A DNA stretch of 64,000 nucleotides from Paracamarosporium sp. OC-R06-R3 (Eukaryota; Ascomycota; Dothideomycetes; Pleosporales; Didymosphaeriaceae), in assembly GCA_019828545.1 (NCBI GenBank), contig JACVRA010000153.1, positions 62,001 to 126,000 of the forward strand, given 5' to 3'. Below, one piece after another: positions 23,579-35,441 of this stretch; positions within the stretch are counted from its first letter, which is position 1; every line of letters starts with the position of its first letter. The notes under the pieces were generated by a model, which was given only the letters and a program-made list of their open reading frames with translations, had not been told where the DNA came from and made no database searches. Both the position numbers and the translations under genes were made by a program.

Positions 23579-25169
23579 ATGCGTGTCACCACACTTCTTT
23601 CCGCTGGCTTGGTTGCCTCCACGGCCGATGCGCTCGTTGCGCGGGCTACCATCGACAAGTGCCTTACTGATGCTGGTGTTCCCATTGACACCAAGGGCTC
23701 AGAAGGCTGGAATGAGGATGTTGCACCTTTCAACGTCCGCCTACCTTACCTTCCTACTGCCATCTCCGTCCCTACCACCACCAAACACATCCAGGACTCG
23801 GTGAAGTGTGGCAAGAAGCTTGGCATCAAGGTCTCTGCCAAGTCAGGTGGTCACAGCTACGCATCTTTCGGATTCGGTGGAGAGAATGGCCACTTGGTGG
23901 TTGAGCTCGACCAGATGTATAATGTCACTTACGACGCAAAGAAGAACATTGCGACTGTGCAGCCTGGCGCCAGGCTCGGCCACGTGGCAACCGTTCTATA
24001 TGAGCAGTATGGACGTGCTATTGCCCACGGTACTTGCCCCGGGTAAGTTGTAGTTGTCTAACCATATACAATGACACCTCTGACAATGAACAGTGTTGGC
24101 ATTTCTGGCCACTTCCTCCACGGAGGTTTTGGATTCAGTTCCCATATGCACGGTCTTGCTTTGGATTTCGTCCAGAGCGTCACCGTTGTCTTGGCTGATG
24201 GAAGTGTGAAGGAGGCTTCCAGCTCCACAAACGCAGACCTTTTCTGGGGCATCAAGGGTGCTGGGTCTAATTTTGGTATCGTTGCTTCTTGGAAGCTGAG
24301 CACCTTCGCAGCACCCACAACCCTTACCAAGTTCGGTCTCTCTCTCGGATGGACTAAGGACACCGCTGTTGCCGGTCTTGAGGCTGTTGAGAAGTACGCC
24401 AAGAACACCCAGCCCCGTGAAGTCAACTTCCGTATTGGCGACTACAACAAGGGCCAGCCAGGTATCGAGGGTCTTTACTACGGCACTCCTGAACAGTGGA
24501 AGAAGGCGTTCCAACCTCTTCTGGACACCCTCCCCAAGGGCTACAATGTTTCTGAGCCGCAGACTCTCAACTGGATCGAAGCCGTCATTGCTTACTCTAA
24601 CTACGAGGAGGTCGATTGGATCCACCCTAGCCCTGTAAGTTATTCCTCGTTTAATCCATAACGTTAGTCTTACCTATCTAACTATAAAACAGCAAGAGAA
24701 TTTTTACGCCAAGAGCTTGACTCTTAAGGGCTTGAACGGAACTGCTGCTCAAGCATTTGTCGACTACTACTTTGACGTTGCCAACAACGTTGTCGACCGC
24801 TTCTGGTTCTTCCAGCTTGACATGCACGGTGGCAAGAACTCGCAGATCTCCAAGGTGTCCCAGGATGCCACTTCCTACGCCCACCGTGACAAGCTCTACA
24901 TCATCCAGTTTTACGACCGCTACGAGAACAACGAGACCTACCCTGCCACCTCTTTCGGCTTCCTCGACGGCTGGGTTGACGCTGTTACCGATACTATCCC
25001 TAGGTCTGACTGGGGTGCGTACATCAATTATGCCGACGCAAGACTCCCGCGTGTGGAGGCTGAACAGCAGTACTATGGCGAGCACTTGCCCAAGCTGCAA
25101 AAGCTCAAGGCGAAGTACGACCCCAGCCAGGTATTTTACTACCCTCAGGCCGTTGAGCCAAAGGCGTAA
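23579..25169 (+). CDS. AA7 FAD-linked oligosaccharide oxidase (BBE-like)
   Basis: Three exons, 23579-24042, 24094-24634 and 24693-25169, giving 493 residues. Introns are 51 and 58 nt with GTAAGT donors. An N-terminal signal peptide (MRVTTLLSAGLVASTADA) decides the start over the open frame from 23534. The FAD_binding_4 domain holds His92 in SAKSGGHSYASF and Cys153 in GTCPGVGISGH, the pair expected to hold FAD bicovalently. LHGGFGFSSHMHGLALDFVQ and the C-terminal BBE segment WGAYINYADARL match gluco- and chito-oligosaccharide oxidases. Such enzymes oxidise the reducing-end C1 of oligosaccharides to lactones, releasing hydrogen peroxide. The exact substrate is not readable from sequence; other BBE-like secondary-metabolism oxidases are a less likely alternative. 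Confidence 0.9.
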
Positions 25170-25745
25170 AAGTAACGTGTGCTTTCGTTCTTATCCCAAG
25201 CTATACTAGAGTTTTCATAGTGTCTCTTGTAGATTCAGAGGATGTAACATACACTGCCAATGAACGTCAAAAGTTTCCAATACAAAGCTTGATGTGACTG
25301 ATGCGGTAAGCTGCGAAGCTCTTCAATGCTACTTCTAAGCACTATCTATGCTATTGTGGTTCCATAGTTTGGAATTGTTTGCCCACTGCTGTTTCAATAT
25401 TGTACTAACTGCTCTCGGAAGTTATCTGCGAACGCGCCACAGTGATGAAGCTGTAGAGTGGATAGGTAGTAAGGATATGCATGCAAACCAAACGTCACAG
25501 TACTGTCTACTGACGCTCATTAAAGCGGAACTATTGAGGAAGATGCACTTAAGCGGTCGACAGGTTACCACGACCCCTGGACTAATGACGTTGCCCCGCC
25601 CCCGCACCATGTCTCGCCGAATCCGATCGCGCCCGCCTGGATCATGTCAGCTCAATACACGCGTCTATTTTTCCTTCAAAAGCTTCTGCAGCATTCAAGA
25701 TGGCAATGACAATTCCAAAACACTTTGTTTTCCAATTAAACTACA
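25170..25745. other. Intergenic between AA7 and SDR genes
   Basis: 576 bp holding the AA7 3' UTR and SDR promoter. Nothing else recognised. Confidence 0.4.
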
Positions 25746-26818
25746 ATGACACATCCAGCCCCAGTTGACCTCCAGACAAAGGACCTCTTCAGACTAGATG
25801 GAAGGACCATCGTTAGTGAGTGACGATTCTATATCTCTATACCCAAACATTGTTGATGATATTTCGAAGTTTCTGGCGGAATTGGAGCCTTGGGATCTAC
25901 CGTTGGTATAACGATTTTAGAAAGCGGTGGCGACGTAGTATTTATCGACATGTTATCGCATCCAGAGGGCGACCGGTGGGGTACATCACCCGATCCTATC
26001 CTCTAGTCGAGCGTATTCCTCAAAATTACACAGACAATATCCAAGCAGCGGCTGCGACAAACGGCACGAAAGCCTGGTATCACAAGCTCAACGTCACCGA
26101 AGCGGATGCCGTTCCACCTGTCTTCGATGCCATCCGGGAACAAATTCGATACCCATTGCGCGGCTTGGTAGCCTGTACTGGTATATCGGGCGTATTCGAT
26201 GCGACATCATACCCGATTGACGCTTTCCGGAAGATACTTGATGTGAACATTACAGGGACATTTCTTATGGCGCAGGCTGTAGGGAGGGAATTGCACAGTA
26301 CTAACGTGACTGGAAGTATTGTCCTAATTGCTAGTATGAGTGGCTGGAACAGCAACAAGGTATTCAGCTCAATGCATTAATTTCCTAACTAATATATACA
26401 AGGGCATCAACAGCGCAGCCTACAATACTTCCAAATCCGCAGTGCACCAGTTAGGGCGCTCACTCGCCGCTGAATGGGGCCATCCTCAGAACACCTTCGC
26501 ATACTATCCTGCAGGACAGCCAAAGAGGGAGGCTCATCCACCGATCAGAGTCAATACAATTAGTCCGGGGCATATTGAGACCCCATTGACTGCAGAGGCG
26601 CAGGAGACGGGACTGGTTGATGATTGGGCGAAGCAGAATATGCTGGGTAGGATCAGCCAGGTGGAGGAGTACCGGGCAGCGGTACTGTTCTTGCTAGGCG
26701 ATGGGTCGAGCTACATGACTGGAGCAGTATGCATTGCCTTGCAATCTGAGGAATACTCCTTATGGCTAATCTTTTGCAATAGGACCTTCGTATTGATGGC
26801 GGACATTGCGCATGGTAA
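25746..26818 (+). CDS. Short-chain dehydrogenase/reductase
   Basis: Five exons: 25746-25815, 25870-25980, 26034-26359, 26403-26726 and 26783-26818, giving 288 residues. All four introns (43-56 nt) have GT-AG ends, and the frame is continuous only after splicing. It is a classical SDR with an NAD(P) fold. VISGGIGALGSTVG is the glycine-rich cofactor loop (a variant of TGxxxGxG), VVFIDM follows at the end of beta-2, ACTGISG replaces the NNAG motif, IASMSGW holds the catalytic Ser, and AAYNTSKSAV the YxxxK pair. INTISPGHIETPL and a C-terminal GADLRIDGGHCAW are typical of the sugar-alcohol/polyol-like SDRs of fungi. An Asp after beta-2 suggests NAD(H) preference. The substrate is unknown. It is tandem with the AA7 gene but separated by 576 bp. 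Confidence 0.88.
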
Positions 26819-28029
26819 AACAATGAGCAAGCCTGCAAGTTTCGGACATGATGTAACGTTCTTGTTTGTTCAGGTAGCTCTTGAATATCTTGACAGGTCC
26901 TAGCGCTATTGTGTAGACCTGTAATAGGGCTCGAAATTTGATGAGGTATCTTAGGATTGAGCTTTTCTTTTACACGCTATTCCTCGAATCTTCTCCTAGC
27001 ACGTACCAGGTGAAATTTTGGTCATATCCGTTTTGTATCTCATGAATTCACTCACTTCTGTAGTCTCAGCTACTAGAGGTACCACTTGGGTGCTGCTCCC
27101 ATTAAAGCGCGCATCCTGACGGGATCTGAACCAAGCAATATTGAACAGATGAGTGGCTTTTTTTTCCACGATTGGCAAGTTATATCACTCAATCAGAGCA
27201 AGTTTATACCGAATAACAATCAATGAGACCAATGGAAGTGAAACAATACTCAATTTATGTGCCAAAGTATGCCCAGGTGGTAAAATTGCAAACGGTGGTA
27301 CGCAAAACAGATTTTGACACGAAATAAACCGTTGTTAGAAAAAGGTGATAGAGTAGCAAAGTAACTATGCCGGAAAGTGATACAACCATGTCACAGCACA
27401 TCGGAAAAGATCTAGAAGCTAACACACCCTACAAGAGTAACAGGGCATAGCAGAAAACATGCTGTCTGAACACGAATGCTTGAATTACGTTTTTCCGCAC
27501 CTGCCTCCTTCAAACGCGACGTGTGACCCTCCTTATTCACTTTCACTCATCAGACATGGCGACGCAGGATTGAGAATGAGTACCAGCATTTAATGTCTAA
27601 GATTTAGAAGAGCACCGTGTATATAATGGAGTGTGATTCTATACACATAATGGGTATTTCAAAAGCACGTTCAGGTATGTTTCATACTCGGGATTGTCTG
27701 CCTGCTCTGCAGAGATGTTGTATACTAGGCGGTGGGACGTCCAGCGTCTGAATTGTAAGCGTGCGCCTACAACGCCTTCGAACGAGGTGATTCACTTGTC
27801 ACCCGTTGCGGCCTGTCCTGTCTTCACCTGGGTGTCATAGCTTTGACAGGCTCATCTAGCTTTTGTTTACCTGGCTCTTGCTCACCGCGATTAAAGCGCT
27901 AGCCACGCTGACTATTTCCCTTCACTCCAACGCGCCGCCTCCCGCCTACAAACCACCGTGTTCCAATCGTGCTGTATGCTTTTAAGGTTGGAGCACTAAA
28001 GCTAACTTTCTTCGAGTAGGAACGCCAGC
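26819..28029. other. Intergenic, 1.2 kb, nothing recognised
   Basis: AT-rich sequence between the SDR and PHD-finger genes, with only short ORFs on both strands. Confidence 0.45.
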
Positions 28030-30293
28030 ATGGATCGAAATGATCGAAGGACCGCGGATTCGCAACAGTCGCTTTCAAACGACATCAACCACGACGAGGC
28101 AGCACCCGTAACGGATCTAAACAACCGAATGCATGTCGACACGTCCACCGACAAGGCCTACCACAGCAATGTAGCACGTACTATGAGTCACTACAAGATA
28201 GCCACTGGAGATAAACAAAGCAAAAATCCCGTACTTTGGATGCGTAGTGACTTGTGGCTCCACCTTCCTGGAAAGCTCATACAAGATGAGTTTGGCACTA
28301 CTAGGGACATTGGGGAAATATCCTCACAGCACCTCCCGAAGTTACAAGCCAAAATATGGCGCGAGATTCCGGAATTGGTCATAACGGGTACCAAGGAGCC
28401 TGAAGTGGATGCTACAAAAGAATGTGTCATCACAGCTCAATATGTGTGCTACATAGCCGATACTATGGCAAAAGGTGTGTTATTGTCCAGCTCTCAACGA
28501 TTAGTTGCTTATGCGCGTAGCGAACCATGTTTTTATTATCCACCCGCGTTCAGTGCAGTCTTGTCACTTTGGATTGTGTGAGTATATCCACAAGGACTTG
28601 GAACACTCTTATGACAAGTATGAGGTCACGATCGAGCCACTTGTTGACTGGATGACACTCGATGTTGCTCGCGAGGTCGCAGTTCGCTGGTTCGTCGTAT
28701 ATCATCGAAACAAAACACTACTTAACAGGTTCTCGATCAGCAACAGCAAATTTATCGAGCGCAATCCTGTCAGGTTTTGTCTGGAGTGCTTAGTCTATCT
28801 TGCGGAACACCGCTTTGAAGCTGCGCGTGTCATCAAACGGAATCCAAACATCTTGCACGCCGATGTCCCTTCGCCTTTGCCTGAGTCAATCACACGGGAC
28901 GGTGTGGAAGTTGATATAGATGATGTGAACTCCTCACTCTCGTCAAAGATCATTAGGTCATTAATATCAATGACTGAGGACTACCTTGTATGTGCTACAC
29001 CCGTGTTGAAATCAGTCATACTAAAGCATAGAACAGACAATTCCTCATTCAGATGGGGCCTTCGACGTCTCAGGCAAACATCGTTTCAAGAAGTTCGAAA
29101 TTTGGCGTGACCCGATTCCCAACCAGGAGCAAGAGGGTCTCGATGTATTATCGCATGACTCACGCCACGCCTCCGTTCGACCTCATATTCTCACCCTACC
29201 CTTGCGCACCGTCGAGTACGTCAACCGCTCAGAGGATCGTCAGCTCACAGGAACAACGGGTTGGACCCCGATCAACAATTCCGCCACCTCGCAAATACCC
29301 ATATACCACGCGCCTCTTGAGTTGTCTGCCGACAACTATCAGAGTTCTACAGTAACGCGATATAAGATAGACTATGCGGCTAGCATACCTTTTCAAGGTA
29401 CCTTTGCCATGTGTGAAGCGGAGAAGTATCCGGTTGCACGCGCTGGCTTCCCAATTGGACCCACCCAGAGCTATCAACATAAGTCTGGTATTTCTTTCAT
29501 GGCGGCACCGATGGCAGATTACGGTCTCATCCTTTCGGGGAGCGCCGCTATGGACGTGGGCCATGATTCAGATACAAGCACACTGGTCGAAACAAGCGAA
29601 GCGAGCTCTGAAGAGAACGAGCGTCACTTCGGCGATGAGCTCGATTGCAATGTGGGCAACACTGGCCAAATTCAAGACAGTTTGTGGGTTGAGCAGCTGA
29701 GCACTGGTGTTCCAACAAATATCGACGCACCTGAGCCCCAGATACCCCACAATTTCATCCAGCATAGTGGTGTCATCTGGCCAGCTCCAAAGGAAACAAC
29801 ATCTCCAATACCTGCCAGGCCTGTGCCAGGGTCAGATGTGACCCCTGAGCATCTCTATCCTTGCCCCGCCCAACTGATTTGCTCATGTAAGGAGCCTGCA
29901 AAGACAGGTACAATCCGCATTGTGCAGTGCAAGAATCCAGAATGCTTTGTCCGTTGGTACCATTATGCGTGCCTCAACTTGAGGGAGAAAGCATTTGCCC
30001 GCTATGGAACTCTACTATGCGAGTTGTGCAAGAGTGATCAATACTGGGGGAAGCCCGAAGGCGTGACGGACTTCAGCATGCTATTCACCCGGGAGGAGGT
30101 CTTGGATAAGGTCGCTGGTGTGCTCAGTATGCACGATACCTATAACCCATATGGCTTGGGCAAGGGGAAGAGCAAGGATAGACTCGACGAGTTCGAAGAG
30201 GCGGAGAAGTACTATACGATTGTGTATCACGCAGACGAGGAGACAAAAGAGGCCAAGATGCAAGAGGAGAAGGATGATAAGGCAGATGAGTAG
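28030..30293 (+). CDS. PHD-finger protein, uncharacterised (fungal)
   Basis: Three exons, 28030-28474, 28521-28987 and 29037-30293, giving 722 residues. Introns are 46 and 49 nt; the second has a GTATGT donor and ACAG acceptor. The clear domain is a C-terminal PHD finger at about residues 586-637: C-x-C, C-x4-C in CKNPECF, WYHYAC, and CELC, a C4HC3 layout close to ING-type fingers, which usually read histone H3 tails. The N-terminal 300 residues are globular (an FIIHPRSVQSCHFGL segment) without a domain I can name. The middle is acidic and Ser/Thr-rich, and the C-terminus is Lys/Glu-rich. A nuclear chromatin role is plausible by family. Exon boundaries rest on frame continuity. Confidence 0.78.
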
Positions 30294-31549
30294 TCAACGG
30301 CACCTCTGATGAACGAGGACATCTACGGCAAGGAAAAGACGAGACGGGTGAGGATGACGCAAAGGTGGTAGCTGCTGATCAAAAGGTGGATTAGCAATAG
30401 CGTGGAGGTTGAAAAAGGTATACAGCTCGGAGCAAAGTCTCAGTACAGCCGACCTGTGCAATGCTGTGTTGGTCGTTCTGGATGGCTACACTAAGACTTT
30501 GAGAAAACGAAATGCTTTAAGATACCATTCATGTTTTATCACTCAAGCACCAAAAGATACTGGGTATTAACGAACTTCACACACGGTGATACTTGATGTC
30601 TCGAGATTGCCACTGTAGTCTGTCATTGTATGTAGCAGTTACGAAGTTTCTATGTCGAGCCTCGTTCTTACATACCTCGTACCTTTAATTTATAACTGGA
30701 TCACATATCTGGAATAATGCCACTGTGCAACAACAACTGGCAAAAATCTTACTCTTTTCACCAAGCCTGCATCTATCTCCCACGGTACACGCCCATAGCA
30801 CCGCAACAGGATTATAATTTCATGTCCAAGGTCGCGAATCTTGGCGGATAAGTGCTTTACAGTGTACCAAGCGCTTTTCTCCGCTTCATTCCGTCCAGCG
30901 TAGCCAGTATCTCGATCTATTAATGGCAAGTCCGCACAATTACACGAACGCTAGGTTTTGGTTCTTATCAAATCCCTCAGATCTGCACACCGTGAAAGTA
31001 TATTCCAGCCGGCGGCGGGCTTGCCGCCTTAGCATCCCTTGTAGCAATTCAATCTCAAACCTGCCCACGATCTTGTAACTAAATTTTAGACCATCGGCGT
31101 CTCCGTAATACAAAGATTTACAAGAGCATTGTGAGTAAAAATGTATCGGATCTAGGCTTCTTAAGAGGGGTTATGCATAGCGTTAATAGCGTTAGCTTTG
31201 CGCGGAGAGCCGCGGGCGAGAAAGCGTGCAGTACCCGAGCTTGATCCAACATTTGTTGCGCTGTCCACCGCGTGCTACGGAGGCGATTCCGACAAGGCTT
31301 CGGAGGCGCAGATGGATGTGATTGGGTATGATGAACACCCACTTCTTGATTATTCACTCGGACGAGGTGTTTGTAAGATGCGCAAATACGATACGTGTAT
31401 TGCATTCTGCATGTGGATTACATGCGCAAAGTTTGAAACGAAGACAAGGCATGTGCTCTAACGGGCCGATTGCTGGTATCTCCTGGTTAGTCAGAAGTCC
31501 CTTGTTGTAAAGCAGAGGACAGACTATTCCATCGTCTTACGAGCCATTG

Positions 31550-32168
31550 TCACGTTATTGAGCGCGCGATCACTAAATATGAAGTGCTTCTATGGAACGA
31601 TAGCCTCGGAAGGCGGCTATTGCTCCTGCAAATAGAGGTTCCGACAGCCAGACTACAGCTTCCGAACAAGGCAAGGCCATGATGGTGTCGGAACCAGGCA
31701 GGTTGATTGTAGATGATCCAATAAGCAATTATGATAGCAACCACGTAAGTGCTCAAAACTATCATCGAAGTTACCCACCCATGTACTCTTATGGGTTCGT
31801 TTGCGGTACAGCTGGAGATGTATATTGATAGAGTGGAGTATGATCTTGTATCAATTGCTGCTGAAACTTAAAAAGGGAGCATCTTCTCTCATGTCATGAT
31901 TTTCAGATGCCGTATGGTCAAGTGACGCTGCTAGTACCTGCACTGCAACTATAGTAGATAATACTAATGGCAAGACAAGTGATATGCAAACTAGCACTCT
32001 TGTTCCCATATCCTTGATACAATACCACAATACGAAGCATCTACGTGTCGTGTGACAACAAAACGCAGCGTCAACGTAGCCCTCGAAAGAGCAAGAGAAC
32101 AATACTGACACTAGTACCACCACAACAAAGACGTACAAATCACCACACATAAGAATCTGGCATGCCAA
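31550..32168 (-). pseudogene. Possible remnant of a multi-span membrane protein gene
   Basis: The upper ORF (105 codons) has two strong hydrophobic helices (VFVVVVLVSVLFSC; VLVCISLVLPLVLSTIVAV). The lower ORF (71 codons) has one (MIVLSTYVVAIIIAYWIIY). Another frame of the lower part reads AIAAFRGYRSIEAL. No single spliced reading frame links them, so this is either a decayed gene or chance hydrophobic sequence. Confidence 0.2.
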
Positions 32169-32206
32169 TATGCAGGTTTGATGGCGACCCCAGTCATATT
32201 AGCTCC

Positions 32207-32213
32207 TATATAC
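32207..32213 (+). promoter_or_regulatory. TATA-like element upstream of small CaaX-ending gene
   Basis: tatatac lies 45 bp before the first ATG and 66 bp before the second ATG of the small gene at 32258. Confidence 0.35.
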
Positions 32214-32257
32214 AATGCACTTATCCAATTCCCAAAACCTAAGGTTCACCATCACGC

Positions 32258-32549
32258 ATGAACTATACGACAGTGGATATGAAGTTGATTCTCTTCCCCC
32301 TTATCACCCTATCCGAGCTTCTTGTCTCCGGCGCGCCCGTCGCTAATAAGGATGACAACGATGCCACCATCCTAGCTCCTTCCTTCATCTTGTCCGATGG
32401 TACGTGTCCCCTACCCCATCGTTCTGTCCCAAAACAAACCCACTGACATCTACACAGACGCCCTTTCTATAGTAGCACGCGGTCCTCTGCAAGAGTACGC
32501 CGCGTATATAGACGATCCCTCGGGTTTCAATACGTGCACCGTTATGTAG
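32258..32549 (+). CDS. Small protein with signal-like N-terminus and C-terminal CaaX box (CTVM)
   Basis: Two exons, 32258-32399 and 32458-32549, give 77 residues. The 58-nt intron has a GTACGT donor and CACAG acceptor. Starting at Met8 (32279) gives a good signal-peptide-like stretch, MKLILFPLITLSELLVSGAP. The body is acidic, followed by IVARGPLQEY. The protein ends SGFNTCTVM-stop, and its only cysteine lies exactly four residues from the end, as in a prenylation CaaX box. Ascomycete a-factor-like pheromone precursors end similarly (for example CVVM or CVIM), but they normally lack a secretion signal. So it may be a lipopeptide precursor, or a small secreted protein whose ending is coincidental. 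Confidence 0.55.
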
Positions 32550-32845
32550 AATATGCGCGGGCTTAATGTTGAAACATCAGAGGAAGTATAATAGATGGGC
32601 ATTAGGTTAACTTCGGTCATCGTGTGGACATGGGATTTGTATTTTCGGTAGACTCCATGTATAGGGGAATGAACACTGATTCATGTTGCAGTTTTGGATA
32701 TGATATGCATTGTATGGTGTGAAATATAACGGTAAATATTGATACTGAAAGTGAAGCGAATAATGGGCATCATATGCTATGCTCGAAAAACTTGGTATGC
32801 AACATATCAAAAGCAACAGATCATTCCTGCTCGCTGGGTTGACGT

Positions 32846-35441
32846 TCAGCTTCCCAAGAACCCTCGTCCCTGATTCCGTCCCTTCTCCCCACTGTATCCC
32901 TCGATCCTGACTCCACAAAGCACAACCATCATTTTCGTCGCCTCCCCATTCACATTTTCAACACGTATCCTCCAGTGTGCTCGCTTGACTACGATGGTCT
33001 CTTCCAGCTCCTCTCCATCTTTAACAACAATGTCACTCTCCCGTGCTCCACCCCAGACCCACTCATCTGGGCTAGACCCTGCAGATCTCTGGTAGCGTTC
33101 ATTATCTTGTGATACCTTGATACGCTTGTAGCGCGGCTCATCATTGATACGCCGGATGCCCACACGACCTGTCTCAGCGTCAAGTGCCAGTTCAGCAGGT
33201 GCGTTGTCGATTTCGAGATAGCATTCCGGATCCAACCGCACGCGGACGCGGCGCTCGCTTACCCCCGAGTTAGCGGGCGAGACCGGCTGTGCGGCCACGC
33301 CGCCACCGGACTGCATCATCATAAGCCCAAGCGGTTGAGTCGCAGGAAGACCCATTTTTGACGCTATAACTGAGAACAGCGATGTAATGCGGGCGAGTGT
33401 GTTCCCGTGGAATGTGGCTCTTAGACTCAAGGTGAGCGGCTCAGAGGAGAGTGTAGGCCTTGGAGGGTCTATTGGCAGATGTAGTGTGGTTGATTCGTTG
33501 GATGATAACTCGAGGATGAGAATGTTTGTGCTACCATGATCGTCTGTGTACGGGCGAGCATATGAAACCGTGCCGGCTTTGAAGTGGGAGCTACCGAGTG
33601 AGGGAGTTGGGCTGGTGGGCTTGCTCGATGAAGCAGGTGATACACCTAGCTGCGATGGAGCGTTCGAACCAGAACCCGAATCTGGGTTGCTTGCTGGCGT
33701 ATCTGGAGTGAACGACACCCCGGATTGTCGAATGTCGTCCAGTCTGATGAGAATCTCGGATTGGCCTCTCCGAAGGTTGTACGAGGTTTCGCAGGGTATG
33801 AGTCTTTGCTCAAGCCCTCTCAGATGAAAATACCGAGCATCTCTAAGGAGCTGTGATCTGTGTGCATCGTTGCGAATATCCACAGAATATCCTTGAAGCA
33901 TCTTCACTAGCTCGCCAAAGGTCTCTCCACTCCGGTTGGGCACCGAAGGCGGTGAAATGGATGGAGGACGTAGTAGCGCATTGCGGTCAAGCCCCGGGAA
34001 GACCTCCGAAGGTGTGGAAAAGAACTGTGCAAACCCAAGAGAGAAATAATTAGGACTGTCACCGGGTAACGAGAACAAATCACGAGGAATCTGGAATGGA
34101 ACGCCTCCGATGCGAATGAAGATGTCGGTGCTAAAAAGCTGCTTCGTAAGGCGAGGCACTGCGCGGAATTAGCAACGTCAGTGAGCGGAGTCAAAATAGA
34201 CTTAGGCTTACGTGAGTAGAATTGCGCGTCCGCGAACAATCGCACGAAGTGCTCACCATCGCGGGGGCTAACGTGGTACCCTTGCAAATGCAGGGCAATG
34301 TCGCGGAAAGTGTCGGGGTCGCGGTCGATGTACAACGTCCTTATGTCCCCAGCGCGACCTTGGTTGCTATGGATTTGTTCCCCAAAGAAATGGGAGAAAT
34401 ACGAGGGCGCTCTTGCATAGTTAGCTTGTGCTGAGCTGTGGCAGAAAAACTAGGGCGGTGCTCACCATCCGATGATATGGACGCTCCAGAGAGCCTGAAG
34501 AGCTCCGAGCCGATCTGTATTGGGAATACCTTGCCCGAAGGCAGTATGTCGGCTCCACCTCGCGATTCCACTATGCGTCGGGGCGTCGAGACGTCAATGA
34601 CGCGCCCCTGCGGCCCCGTGCCCTTGCTTGGTTCTTTGCGCTTCTGAGTCTCGTTGTTCGACTGAGACGTGCTCTCGAGGGCGGCCGGTGCGGTCATGGA
34701 CGCGGTTAGAGAAGCAGGCGGTTGCGACGGGGGCACGGCGGCAGCAGCTACTACTGGAGACGTCGTAGAGGCTATAGACGAAGCTCGCGACTTGTTCTGT
34801 CGCTTGGAGGGCCTCTCGTCAGACGGTCCGTACGCGACCTGGGATATACCAGAACCAGGCTCTGAATCGGCCTTCCTCTTCATACCCGTTTGCACCGAAG
34901 GGCGCTGCGATGGTCTCGGGGGTGGCGAGAGTGGATTCTGCACCACCGCAGGTTGTGCGCTTGAGGTTTGCTGTGGCGACTGGGAGGCCGGATCGGCGTC
35001 GGTGACGGGAAGAGGGATGCTGAAGTCGGTACTGGGCGCGTGCTGGGCCTGGAGCTCTTGTACAAGTTCGCCCTGAGGCTCGTAATGGGGCGTGTAGTCG
35101 GAGAAGTCAATGGCATTGCCCCAGTCCCACACCAAGGGCGCCCCAGAATCGAAGGCGTAGGCTCCGGGGAAGTGCGCCGGAGCTCCTGGTTGCGGCGCGG
35201 AGCTCTGTGGCGGGGCGAAGTCGGGATAGCTCAATGTTTGATCCAGCACGGGGCCTTGGGTGGGTGTTGTGGGCGCGAGCGAACCATTTGTAGCTTCATG
35301 ACGGTGCGGCGCATGTGTAGAGAAGGCTTGCTGGGGAGCTGGAGCTCCCTCGGCTCCACCGAACGGGTGGGCGAAGGGTTGGTCAGTGCTTTGAAATGCA
35401 AAGTCTTGGGAATATGTGCGTCCGCGCTGCTGTTTCGGCAT
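32846..35441 (-). CDS. Tandem BTB (KCTD/T1-like) domain protein
   Basis: Three exons, 35441-34466, 34409-34212 and 34158-32846, giving 828 residues. Introns are 56 and 53 nt, with GTGAGC and GTAAGC donors. Residues about 1-295 are disordered, rich in Gln, Pro and Ser. A first BTB_2-like fold follows at about 305-395 (FPIQIGSELFRLSGASISSD, then APSYFSHFFGE, LYIDRDPDTFRDIALHLQGY). A second starts directly after it at about 397-500 (IFIRIGGVPFQIPRDLFSLP, PNYFSLGF, FGELVKMLQGY, LLRDARYFHLRGL). Such domains oligomerise and can link substrates to cullin-3 ligases; which role applies here is unknown. The C-terminal half has further beta-rich sequence (RVRLDPECYLEIDN). I start at MPKQQRGR; 17 more codons are open upstream. 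Confidence 0.82.

Larger units (their letters stand above)
30294..32257. other. Intergenic, 2 kb, possible decayed membrane-protein gene
   Basis: AT-rich. Two minus-strand ORFs rich in hydrophobic segments (31851-32168 and 31550-31765) might be pieces of a degraded membrane protein, but frames do not join cleanly. Otherwise nothing recognised. Confidence 0.35.

Noticed and set aside
24757..25209. 150-codon overlapping plus-strand ORF rich in Ser/Thr
   Set aside because: Alternate frame of the AA7 last exon.
27112..27160. tRNA-like T-arm pattern on the minus strand (ggttcagatcc)
   Set aside because: The T-loop lacks the conserved A and no cloverleaf could be completed around it. I found no convincing tRNA in the window.
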